A stretch of 8,880 nucleotides of DNA from Actinomycetes bacterium (GTDB lineage: Bacteria > Actinomycetota > Actinomycetes > Actinomycetales > Cellulomonadaceae): positions 1 to 8,880 of the forward strand of contig JAFABT010000289.1 in assembly GCA_023425905.1 (NCBI GenBank), written 5' to 3'. Both the position numbers and the translations under genes were made by a program. This document shows, piece after piece, positions 1-5,729 of this stretch (position 1 is its first letter; each line of letters opens with the position of its first letter). Under the pieces are notes generated by a model. It had not been told where the DNA came from. It worked only from the letters and a program-made list of their open reading frames with translations, and searched no databases.

Positions 1-972
1 ACCCTCGCCCGCCGCGTGGGGCTCGCGGCCGGCGTCCAGGTCGGCCACCGGCACCTGCGGGTGACGCTCGGCGACTTCGCCCATGAGGTCGTCGCAGAGC
101 AGACGCTGCCGCTGCCGCACGAGCACCGCGTCGACACGAGCCTCGACCGCGCGGCGCTCCTCATCACGGAACTGCTCGACCGAGTCGGCGCGGACCTCGA
201 GGACGTCGTCGGCATCGGCATCGGCATCCCGGCCCCGGTCGACTCGGCGACGGGCATGGTGTCGGTGCGCGGGATCATGCACGGCTGGGACGAGGTGCAC
301 ATCGGTCACGTCATGGCCAAGCGCCTCGGCCGTCCGGTGTACGTCGACAACGACGCGAACCTCGGCGCCCTCGCCGAGTCCGTGCTCGGGGCCGCGCGGC
401 AGTACCGGGACGCGGTCTACGTGCGGGCGTCGTACGGCACGGGTGCCGGGATCGTCCTCGCCGGCCAGGTGCACCGTGGCTTCGCCGGGACGGCAGGCGA
501 GATCGGTCACGTCCAGGTCGACCCGGCCGGCGACATCTGCCGGTGCGGGTCCCGCGGGTGCCTCGACACGGTCGTCGGCGCGCAGGCGCTCCTCGGCCCG
601 CTGCGGTCGAGCCACGGCACCCTCACCCTGCGCGACGTCGTGCAGCGTGCGATCGACGGGGATCCGGGCTGCTCCCGCGTCATCTCGGACGCCGGGGCCG
701 CGATCGGCTCCGTCGTCGCCGCGCTCGGCATGGCGGTCAACCCCGAGTGCGTCGTGGTCGGGGGTGAGCTCGCCGAGACCGGCGAGGTCCTCCTCGGGCC
801 GATGCGCGAAGCGATCCGCCGCCGGGTGCTGCTCAACCAGATCGCCCCCCTCGAGGTCATCCCGGCCGGGCTGGGCGAGCGCGCCGAGACGATCGGTGCG
901 CTCATCCTCGCGCTCCAGTCGACCGACCTTCCCCTCCAGGCTCAGGCCGACCAGAGCGAGGAGGCGTCGTGA
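1..972 (+). CDS. ROK-family sugar-responsive transcriptional regulator (5' end missing)
   Basis: ROK proteins are sugar kinases or sugar-sensing repressors built on an actin-like ATPase fold. The reading frame is open from base 1, so the N-terminus lies outside the window; the GTG at 16 is internal. Visible ROK marks are the DNDAN sugar/catalytic motif (346-360), a glycine-rich YGTGAGIVLAG stretch (about 433-465), GEIGH with its zinc-ligand His (about 499-513), the zinc knuckle C-x-C-G-x-x-G-C (538-561), and a late VVVGGELAE nucleotide-binding motif. The region around base 30 (R-R-V-G-L-A-A-G-V) resembles the linker that follows the winged-helix DNA-binding domain in ROK regulators, so I infer a regulator of roughly 400 residues rather than a plain kinase. 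It ends 61 nt before a sugar ABC ATPase gene on the same strand, which suggests it controls uptake of a sugar. The ligand cannot be read from the sequence. Confidence 0.9.
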   Translation, partial: TLARRVGLAAGVQVGHRHLRVTLGDFAHEVVAEQTLPLPHEHRVDTSLDRAALLITELLDRVGADLEDVVGIGIGIPAPVDSATGMVSVRGIMHGWDEVHIGHVMAKRLGRPVYVDNDANLGALAESVLGAARQYRDAVYVRASYGTGAGIVLAGQVHRGFAGTAGEIGHVQVDPAGDICRCGSRGCLDTVVGAQALLGPLRSSHGTLTLRDVVQRAIDGDPGCSRVISDAGAAIGSVVAALGMAVNPECVVVGGELAETGEVLLGPMREAIRRRVLLNQIAPLEVIPAGLGERAETIGALILALQSTDLPLQAQADQSEEAS

Positions 973-1033
973 CCCGAACGTCCCCCGTGCGCGGCGCGCC
1001 CCGTTCCCGTCCCCCACATAGAGCAGGTGTGCG

Positions 1034-1816
1034 ATGACTGCGCCCCCCAGGGTCCCGTTGCTGTCGATGCAGGGGATCACCAAGCGATACGGCGCCGTCG
1101 AGGCCCTCGTCGGCGTCGACCTCGACGTCTACGCCCACGAGGTCGTCGCACTCGTCGGCGACAACGGCGCCGGGAAGTCGACCCTCGCCAAGATGATCTC
1201 GGGCGTGCTCCACCCGGACGCGGGCTTCATCGAGATCGAGGGCGAGCAGGTGCAGATCTCCTCGCCCGCGGCAGCGCATGCGCTCGGGGTCGCGACGGTC
1301 TTCCAGGACCTCGCCCTGTGCGACAACCTCGACGTCACCGCGAACCTCTTCCTCGGGCGCGAGCTGCGCGTCGGCGGGGCGCTCGACGACAACGGCATGG
1401 AGTCGGTCGCGCGGCAGATCCTGCGCGATCTCACGAGTCGGATTCCGTCGGTGCGCTCTCCGCTGTCGACGCTCTCTGCGGGCCAGCGGCAGTCCGTCGC
1501 GATCGCCCGGACCCTCATCGGTTCGCCGCGGATCATCGTGCTCGACGAGCCGACCGCGGCGTTGTCGGTCGCGCAGACGGCGGAGGTGCTCACGCACATC
1601 GAGCGGCTGCGGGCCCTGGGGCTGGGCGTCGTGCTCATCAGCCACAACATGAACGACGTCCGCGCCGTCTCGGACCGTATCGAGGTGTTGCGGCACGGCC
1701 GCAACAACGGGTCCTTCGACGCGAGCACGGCAAGCTACGAGGAGATCCTCGGCGCGATCACCGGTGCCACCCGCGCGGGACGGGTCGCGTCGACCTCGCT
1801 CACGCCGCCTCGCTGA
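1034..1816 (+). CDS. Sugar ABC transporter ATP-binding protein, single NBD (FrcA/XylG-like)
   Basis: This is the cytoplasmic ATPase that would power a carbohydrate-uptake ABC transporter. All nucleotide-binding motifs are present in 260 residues: A-loop Tyr19, Walker A GDNGAGKST (42-50), Q-loop Gln91, signature LSAGQ (147-151, Ala in place of the usual second Gly), Walker B IIVLDEP (167-173) and switch His204 in ISHNMND. RbsA- and XylG-type ATPases are about 500 residues with two NBDs. A single 260-residue NBD resembles FrcA of the rhizobial fructose system, whose cluster also carries a ROK gene. The ATG at 1034 follows a modest GCAGGTG ribosome site. The ROK gene lies just upstream and convergent purU just downstream, so the permease and binding protein must be left of the window or elsewhere. 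The substrate is unknown. Confidence 0.92.
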   Translation: MTAPPRVPLLSMQGITKRYGAVEALVGVDLDVYAHEVVALVGDNGAGKSTLAKMISGVLHPDAGFIEIEGEQVQISSPAAAHALGVATVFQDLALCDNLDVTANLFLGRELRVGGALDDNGMESVARQILRDLTSRIPSVRSPLSTLSAGQRQSVAIARTLIGSPRIIVLDEPTAALSVAQTAEVLTHIERLRALGLGVVLISHNMNDVRAVSDRIEVLRHGRNNGSFDASTASYEEILGAITGATRAGRVASTSLTPPR

Positions 1817-1825
1817 GCGAGGTCG
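1791..1825. terminator. Candidate bidirectional terminator between the ABC ATPase gene and purU
   Basis: A perfect 10-bp inverted repeat, CGACCTCGCT (1791-1800) and AGCGAGGTCG (1816-1825), surrounds the stop codon of the ABC gene. A shorter competing hairpin, CCTCGC/GCGAGG (1808-1813 and 1817-1822), places the TGA in its loop. The two convergent genes end only 16 nt apart, so one hairpin would have to serve both. There is no T-run, as is common in high-GC actinobacteria. Terminator function is inferred. Confidence 0.5.
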
Positions 1826-1832
1826 GACCGCG

Positions 1833-2696
1833 TCAGCGGAAGACGACGGTGCGGTGGCCGTCGAGCAGGACGCGGTGCTCGGCGTGCCACCGGACTGCCC
1901 GCGCGAGCGCGCGTCGCTCGACGTCCTGGCCGAGCGCGACGAGGTCCTCGACGGTGCGGGTGTGGTCGACGCGCTCGACGTCCTGCTCGATGATCGGTCC
2001 CTCGTCGAGGTCGCCCGTGACGTAGTGCGCGGTTGCGCCGATGAGCTTGACGCCGCGGTCGTGCGCCTGGGCGTAGGGGCGGGCGCCCTTGAACGACGGC
2101 AGGAACGAGTGGTGGATGTTGATCGCCCGGCCGGCGAGTGCCTCGCAGAGGTCCGCGGAGAGGATCTGCATGTAGCGGGCGAGGACGACGAGCTCGACGT
2201 CGAGGTCGCGCACGAGCTCGAGGAGCCGGGCCTCGGCCTCGGCCTTCGTCGCCTTCGTCACCGGCACGTGGTGGAACGGGATGCCGTAGAACTCCGCGAG
2301 CGGGGCGAGGACCTCGTGGTTCGAGACCACGGCGACGATGTCGATCGGCAGGTTCTCCGACCGCTGGCGGAACGCGAGGTCGTTGAGGCAGTGCGCGGCG
2401 GTCGAGCCCATGACGAGCGTGCGCACCGGACGGTTGGCGACGTCGAGCCGCCACGTCATGTCGAAGCTCGCGGCGAGGCGGGCGAGCGCCGGCTCGAGCT
2501 GAGCGCGCCCGGCGGCGGTGATGACCTGGACACGCATGAAGAACAGGCCCGTGTCGGGGTCGCCGAACTGCTGGGACTCGGTGATGTTCCCGCCGTGCTC
2601 CGCGAGCAGGCCCGCGACCGCGTGGACGATACCGGGACGGTCGGGGCAGGAGAGCGTGAGGACCCAGTGCGTGGGGGCGGGGGCTGATGCGGTCAC
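1833..2696 (-). CDS. purU: Formyltetrahydrofolate deformylase (10-formyl-THF hydrolase)
   Basis: PurU hydrolyses 10-formyl-THF to THF and formate, adjusting the balance of the one-carbon pool. Using the GTG at 2696 the protein has 287 residues, close to the family norm of about 280. An N-terminal ACT domain (about 10-85, starting LSCPDRPGIV) is followed by a formyltransferase domain. The catalytic triad of this fold is present: Asn193 and His195 in NIHHSFLPSF, and Asp231 in GDLDEGPII. Other family blocks are VVSNHE (123-128), IPFHHVP (139-145) and LARYMQIL (172-179). An in-frame ATG at 2720 is possible, but a TACCCT -10 box sits between the two starts, 8 nt before the GTG. I therefore prefer GTG, on a nearly leaderless mRNA; no Shine-Dalgarno is visible for either. 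It is convergent with the ABC ATPase gene and divergent from the GNAT gene. glyA and folD lie about 1.7 kb away and feed the same folate pool. Confidence 0.95.
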   Translation of the reverse strand: MTASAPAPTHWVLTLSCPDRPGIVHAVAGLLAEHGGNITESQQFGDPDTGLFFMRVQVITAAGRAQLEPALARLAASFDMTWRLDVANRPVRTLVMGSTAAHCLNDLAFRQRSENLPIDIVAVVSNHEVLAPLAEFYGIPFHHVPVTKATKAEAEARLLELVRDLDVELVVLARYMQILSADLCEALAGRAINIHHSFLPSFKGARPYAQAHDRGVKLIGATAHYVTGDLDEGPIIEQDVERVDHTRTVEDLVALGQDVERRALARAVRWHAEHRVLLDGHRTVVFR

Positions 2697-2704
2697 GAGG
2701 CACG

Positions 2705-2710
2705 AGGGTA
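2705..2710 (-). promoter_or_regulatory. Candidate -10 box of purU
   Basis: On the minus strand TACCCT (TAnnnT type) ends 8 nt before the GTG at 2696, which predicts transcription starting at or within a base or two of the start codon. No good -35 is seen. The same hexamer serves as the apparent -10 of glyA at 4269-4274. Assignment is by pattern only. Confidence 0.45.
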
Positions 2711-2720
2711 CTCGTCTCAT

Positions 2721-2736
2721 CACGGCGCGTGCCGTG
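2721..2736. repeat. Short inverted repeat in the purU/GNAT divergent spacer
   Basis: CACGGC (2721-2726) and GCCGTG (2731-2736) form a perfect 6-bp inverted repeat with a 4-nt spacer. It covers the region where the -35 of purU would fall and lies about 35 nt upstream of the GNAT start. It could be an operator, but short GC-rich palindromes arise often by chance at this base composition. Confidence 0.3.
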
Positions 2737-2769
2737 CCGCGCGCGCACGTCGTCTGGGACGATGCACGC

Positions 2770-3264
2770 ATGACCGAGGAGCAGCTGGACATTCGGACCG
2801 TGACCGACGCCGACGCGGGTGAGCTGCTCACGCTGCGACGGGCCGCCTTCGTCACGGAGGCGCAGATCCACGACGACCCCAACATCCCTCCGCTCACGCA
2901 GACGCTCGAGGAGCTGCGCGAGGACCTCGCGCGCGAGGACGTCATCACGCTCGGAGCGTGGCGCGGGCACCGTCTCGTCGGTTCGGTCCGCGTCCTCGTC
3001 GAGGGGACGAAGGCGACGCTCGGCCGGCTCGCGGTCGCGCCCGACGTCCAGGGTCAGGGCTTCGGCACGCAGCTCCTCCTCGGCGTCGCGAGCCGCCTGC
3101 CTGACGACATGGAGGAGATCTGGGTCTTCACCGGTCAGGACTCCGTGCAGAACCTCGCGCTCTACGCCAAGCACGGGTACACCCACGAGTACGACCAGTC
3201 CGTCGGGGACCTCACGTACGCGTACCTGCGCAAGATCCTCGGCTCGGACCCCGCGGCGTCGTGA
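2770..3264 (+). CDS. GNAT-family N-acetyltransferase
   Basis: GNAT enzymes transfer an acetyl group from acetyl-CoA to an amine. The 164-residue product is the usual size for a single GNAT domain. Motif A, which binds the CoA pyrophosphate, is seen at about 84-103 with the Q-G-Q-G-F-G loop (94-99) after beta strand LGRLAVAP. Motif B follows as NLALYAKHGY (128-137), with the typical Asn and Tyr. The first 30 residues (IRTVTDADAGELLTLRRAAF) match the usual strand-helix opening. ATG at 2770 is chosen because it sits directly before this opening; longer in-frame starts would run into purU. No Shine-Dalgarno is visible, so the mRNA may be leaderless. The acceptor substrate cannot be told: it could be a small molecule, antibiotic or protein N-terminus. 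It is divergent from purU and ends 42 nt before the arsR-type gene, which has its own promoter. Confidence 0.9.
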   Translation: MTEEQLDIRTVTDADAGELLTLRRAAFVTEAQIHDDPNIPPLTQTLEELREDLAREDVITLGAWRGHRLVGSVRVLVEGTKATLGRLAVAPDVQGQGFGTQLLLGVASRLPDDMEEIWVFTGQDSVQNLALYAKHGYTHEYDQSVGDLTYAYLRKILGSDPAAS

Positions 3265-3270
3265 CGGGCG

Positions 3271-3299
3271 TTGCATCTATAACGATGAAGTTATAGATT
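3271..3299 (+). promoter_or_regulatory. Promoter of the ArsR-SRPBCC operon
   Basis: TTGCAT (3271-3276) and TAGATT (3294-3299) are separated by 17 bp and stand out as AT-rich against very GC-rich surroundings. Transcription starting about 7 nt after the -10 would fall on or next to the ATG at 3307, so the first gene is probably translated from a leaderless mRNA. This fits the lack of a good Shine-Dalgarno there. Confidence 0.6.
3275..3298. promoter_or_regulatory. Operator: perfect 24-bp inverted repeat, likely ArsR-protein binding site
   Basis: ATCTATAAC (3275-3283) and GTTATAGAT (3290-3298) are exact reverse complements separated by GATGAA. The dyad lies across the -35/-10 spacer and the -10 box, where a bound dimer would block RNA polymerase. 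ArsR-family repressors commonly bind such AT-rich dyads in their own promoters, so autoregulation by the product of the next gene is the natural reading. The dyad is seen directly; the protein partner is inferred. Confidence 0.8.
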
Positions 3300-3306
3300 A
3301 GGCACC

Positions 3307-3681
3307 ATGCACGCACTCGACGTCCTTGGCGACCCGGTCCGCCGGCGCCTGGTCGAGCTCTTCGCCACGGCGGAGCGTTCCGCAGGGGACGCCTCTGACG
3401 TCGTGGAGCGCGAGTTCGGCATCAGCCAGCCTGCCGTCGCGCGGCACCTGCGGGTGCTGCGCGACGCGGGGTTCCTCACCCGCCGTGCCGAGGGGCGCCT
3501 GCGCATCTACAGCCTCGACCCGGCCGGGCTCGACGCGCTCGAGTCCGTCGTCGGGCGATACCGGGCGCTGTGGAACCAGCGCCTCGACGCGCTCGACACC
3601 GAGATCGCTCGGGGGCGGTCCCGCATGCCCATGACGGCGCCCACCCCGTCGACCCCGCCCACGCAAGGAGAATCGCGATGA
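3307..3681 (+). CDS. ArsR-family winged-helix transcriptional repressor
   Basis: A 124-residue dimeric DNA-binding protein. The N-terminal LGDPVRRRLVELF (7-19) is the typical ArsR first helix. The helix-turn-helix is ISQPAVARHLRVLRDAGFL (39-57), and the wing is RRAEGRLRIYSL (59-70). There are no cysteines, so the classical metal site of ArsR/SmtB sensors is absent. The C-terminal pattern (L-D-A-L-E-S-V-V, then YRALWNQRLDALD) is the one seen in ArsR proteins paired with SRPBCC proteins rather than with metal pumps. The last residues are Pro/Thr rich and look unstructured. The stop overlaps the next start (ATGA), so the two genes are translationally coupled. A perfect inverted repeat in the promoter supports self-repression. 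The inducing signal is unknown. Confidence 0.93.
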   Translation: MHALDVLGDPVRRRLVELFATAERSAGDASDVVEREFGISQPAVARHLRVLRDAGFLTRRAEGRLRIYSLDPAGLDALESVVGRYRALWNQRLDALDTEIARGRSRMPMTAPTPSTPPTQGESR

Positions 3682-4214
3682 CGCACGCCCCGATCGCCTT
3701 CGGCACCCTCAGCCGGCGCGGCGACCTGTTCGACCTGGCCTTCGACCGCGTCTACGCGACGAGCGTCGCCGATGTGTGGGACGCGGTGACGAACCCCGAG
3801 CGGCTCGCCCGCTGGATGGCCCCGTACCGGGGCGACCTCGACCTTGGCGGCCGCTGGGAGGCGCTCAACCGCGACGGCTCGGTGTTCTCCTCGGGCACCG
3901 TCACCGCGTGCGAGCCGCTGCGCACCTTCACGACGACGTGGGAGTACGCAGGCGAGTCCACCTCCGTCGTCACGGTCACGGTGAGCGAGCACCCGGACGG
4001 CGCCGCGCTCGAGCTGCGCCACGAGCGGCTGCACGACCCTGACTACGGGCCCGGCTGGCAGACGTACGTCGAGCAGCTCGACGAGGCGCTCGGCGTCGCA
4101 CCGTCCGCTGTCGTCGACCCGGGCCGGGCGCCCGGCGTCGCGTGGGGTGAGCGCTACGCGCAGCTCGCGGACGCCTGGCGGCAGCGCTTCGAGTCGCTCG
4201 CGCCCGGCCGGTGA
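3678..4214 (+). CDS. SRPBCC / AHSA1-like (START-fold) protein
   Basis: SRPBCC proteins form a helix-grip fold with a deep hydrophobic pocket for a small ligand. The 178-residue product shows the family opening FDRVYATSVADVWDAVTNPE (about 22-41) followed by RLARWM, then G-G-R-W-E, and the closing helix GPGWQTYVEQLDEAL (124-138), as in AHSA1-type members. No catalytic residues can be assigned. The start is firm: AAGGAG (3665-3670) lies 7 nt before the ATG, and the ATG overlaps the preceding stop by 4 nt. Fusions and pairs of ArsR with SRPBCC are common in actinobacteria; the partner is thought to bind a ligand or modulate the repressor, but the role here is unknown. A weak hairpin at 4241-4261 may end the operon. 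Confidence 0.88.
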   Translation: MTHAPIAFGTLSRRGDLFDLAFDRVYATSVADVWDAVTNPERLARWMAPYRGDLDLGGRWEALNRDGSVFSSGTVTACEPLRTFTTTWEYAGESTSVVTVTVSEHPDGAALELRHERLHDPDYGPGWQTYVEQLDEALGVAPSAVVDPGRAPGVAWGERYAQLADAWRQRFESLAPGR

Positions 4215-4240
4215 CGTGCCCGTTCACCCAGGCGGGGTAA

Positions 4241-4261
4241 GGGGCGGCGGGACTGCGCCCC
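4241..4261 (+). terminator. Weak candidate terminator hairpin after the SRPBCC gene
   Basis: GGGGCG (4241-4246) and CGCCCC (4256-4261) form a 6-bp stem with a 9-nt loop, 26 nt after the SRPBCC stop. There is no T-run, and the hairpin overlaps the expected -35 region of the glyA promoter, so it could equally be incidental. Confidence 0.3.
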
Positions 4262-4268
4262 ACCTTGC

Positions 4269-4274
4269 TACCCT
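4269..4274 (+). promoter_or_regulatory. Candidate -10 box of the glyA-folD operon
   Basis: TACCCT ends 6 nt before base 4281, the first base of riboswitch helix P1, so transcription would begin right at the aptamer. The -35 region is GC-rich and shows no TTGACA-like match. The exact fit to the start of the aptamer is the main support. Confidence 0.6.
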
Positions 4275-4280
4275 GGGCGA

Positions 4281-4360
4281 CGTCGCGACTGGCGCACTGG
4301 TGGGGCACCACCGGGGAGCGACGCAGCAGCTCAAGACTCCGCAGGGTCGCCCGCCTGGGC
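4281..4360 (+). promoter_or_regulatory. ZTP/ZMP (pfl) riboswitch aptamer
   Basis: The aptamer binds ZMP (AICAR) and ZTP, which accumulate when 10-formyl-THF is scarce, and turns on folate and purine genes. All conserved parts are visible: P1 as CGTCG (4281-4285) with CGACG (4319-4323); the conserved GACTGGCG (4287-4294); P2 as GGTGG (4299-4303) with CCACC (4308-4312) and a GGCA loop; the invariant GGGGAG (4313-4318); and P3 as GCCC (4349-4352) with GGGC (4357-4360) closing loop GCCT. GGC (4291-4293) can form the known pseudoknot with GCC (4353-4355). The stretch 4324-4348 is the variable linker. Its place upstream of glyA-folD is a classic one for this class. Recognition is by consensus from memory; a covariance-model search would confirm it. 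Confidence 0.95.
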
Positions 4361-4375
4361 CCGGGAGCCACCGCA

Positions 4376-4442
4376 CAGGTGTGTGCGCGACTCCTCACGA
4401 GCGCGCACCTGCCGCTGACGTCCGCCGCCGACCGCAAGGAGT
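4376..4442 (+). promoter_or_regulatory. Expression platform: hairpin with anti-Shine-Dalgarno loop before glyA
   Basis: CAGGTGTGTGC (4376-4386) pairs with GCGCGCACCTG (4401-4411) over 11 bp, including two G-U pairs. The 14-nt apical loop displays ACTCCT (4390-4395), the exact complement of AGGAGT (4437-4442) in the glyA ribosome site. No T-run follows any hairpin in the leader, so control of translation start by masking the ribosome site is more likely than termination. The pairings are seen; the switching mechanism is inferred. Confidence 0.55.
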
Positions 4443-4445
4443 GCC

Positions 4446-5729
4446 ATGAGCGCCGACCGCCCCACCCCCCTGCTTGACCAGTCCCTCGCCGAGCTCGACC
4501 CGGAGATCCAGGCCGTGCTCGACGGCGAGCTCGCCCGCCAGCAGACCACCCTCGAGATGATCGCGTCGGAGAACTTCGTGCCGCGCGCCGTCCTCCAGGC
4601 GCAGGGATCCGTCCTCACGAACAAGTACGCCGAGGGCTACCCGGGCCGCCGCTACTACGGCGGCTGCGAGCAGGTCGACGTCGCCGAGAACCTCGCGATC
4701 GAGCGCGCCAAGACGCTCTTCGGCGCCGAGCACGCCAACGTCCAGCCGCACTCGGGCGCGACCGCCAACGCGGCCGTGCTCCACGCCCTCATCAACGCGG
4801 GCGACAAGATCCTCGGCCTCGAGCTCGCGCACGGCGGCCACCTCACGCACGGCATGAAGATCAACTTCTCCGGCAAGCTCTACGAGGTCGGTGCCTACGG
4901 CGTCGACCCCGACACCTTCCGGGTCGACATGGACATCGTCCGCGCGAAGGCGCTCGAGCAGCGCCCTGACGTCATCATCGGCGGCTGGTCCGCCTACCCG
5001 CGCCAGCTCGACTTCGCCGCGTTCCGCTCGATCGCGGACGAGGTCGGCGCGAAGCTCTGGGTCGACATGGCGCACTTCGCGGGCCTCGTCGCCGCGGGCC
5101 TGCACCCGAGCCCCGTCCCGCACGCCGACGTCGTGTCCTCGACCGTCCACAAGACGATCGGCGGCCCCCGCTCGGGCTTCATCCTCTCCCGCGAGGAGTA
5201 CGCGAAGAAGATCGACTCCGCGGTGTTCCCGGGCCAGCAGGGCGGCCCCCTCATGCATGTCATCGCCGCCAAGGCCGTCTCGTTCAAGGTCGCGGGCACC
5301 GAGGACTTCAAGGACCGTCAGCAGCGCACGCTCGACGGCGCCCGCATCATCGCCGACCGCCTCTGCCAGGCCGACGTCGCCGAGGCGGGCGTGTCCGTCC
5401 TCACGGGCGGCACGGACGTCCACCTCGTCCTCGTCGACCTGCGGCACTCCCAGCTCGACGGCCAGCAGGCCGAGGACCTCCTGCACGCGGTCGGCATCAC
5501 GGTCAACCGCAACGCGGTGCCGTTCGACCCGCGTCCCCCGCGCGTGACGTCGGGCCTGCGGATCGGCACGCCCGCGCTCGCGACCCGCGGCTTCGGCGAC
5601 GCCGAGTTCACCGAGGTCGCGGAGATCATCGCGACCGCGCTCAAGGGCGGCGCTGACGTCGAGGCGCTCCGGGCGCGCGTCACGGCGCTCGCGGACGCCT
5701 TCCCGCTGTACCCGGGCCTGCAGCAGTGA
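4446..5729 (+). CDS. glyA: Serine hydroxymethyltransferase
   Basis: GlyA is a cytoplasmic PLP enzyme that converts serine and THF to glycine and 5,10-methylene-THF, the main source of one-carbon units. The 427-residue length is standard. Landmarks are LEMIASENFV (36-45), NKYAEGYPGRRYYGG (59-73), QPHSGATAN (100-108) for PLP phosphate and ring contacts, the Asp/His pair of WVDMAHFAG (205-213), the PLP-binding Lys236 in STVHKTIGG, and Arg372 in SGLRIGTPA for the substrate carboxylate. The sequence VHKTIGGPRSG differs from the E. coli HKTLRGPRGG, but I recall similar forms in other actinobacteria. AAGGAG (4436-4441) precedes the ATG by 4 nt. The stop overlaps folD (GTGA), so the two are co-translated. 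Expression is expected to be under the ZTP riboswitch in the 5' leader. Confidence 0.98.
   Translation: MSADRPTPLLDQSLAELDPEIQAVLDGELARQQTTLEMIASENFVPRAVLQAQGSVLTNKYAEGYPGRRYYGGCEQVDVAENLAIERAKTLFGAEHANVQPHSGATANAAVLHALINAGDKILGLELAHGGHLTHGMKINFSGKLYEVGAYGVDPDTFRVDMDIVRAKALEQRPDVIIGGWSAYPRQLDFAAFRSIADEVGAKLWVDMAHFAGLVAAGLHPSPVPHADVVSSTVHKTIGGPRSGFILSREEYAKKIDSAVFPGQQGGPLMHVIAAKAVSFKVAGTEDFKDRQQRTLDGARIIADRLCQADVAEAGVSVLTGGTDVHLVLVDLRHSQLDGQQAEDLLHAVGITVNRNAVPFDPRPPRVTSGLRIGTPALATRGFGDAEFTEVAEIIATALKGGADVEALRARVTALADAFPLYPGLQQ

Noticed and set aside
1027..2025. 332-residue plus-strand open frame overlapping the ABC gene and the end of purU
   Set aside because: Arg-rich out-of-frame translation of the ABC ATPase gene; the real frame has all Walker and signature motifs.
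1735..3276. 513-residue open frame on the minus strand covering purU and the GNAT gene
   Set aside because: It is Arg/Pro/His-rich with no family resemblance, and overlaps purU, which is clear in another frame. Long stop-free antisense frames are expected at this GC content.
4222..4232. Single GTTCACC upstream of glyA as a possible PHO box
   Set aside because: No second unit 11 nt on either side, and the operon already has a fitting regulator.
4275..4352. Perfect 7-bp complement GGGCGAC (4275-4281) with GTCGCCC (4346-4352) around the aptamer
   Set aside because: If transcription starts near 4281 the left arm is not in the RNA, and the right arm is part of riboswitch helix P3. Probably coincidental.
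4395..5486. 363-residue open frame on the minus strand opposite glyA
   Set aside because: A shadow of glyA codon bias, with repetitive Val/Asp/Glu/Arg/Leu composition and no start signals.
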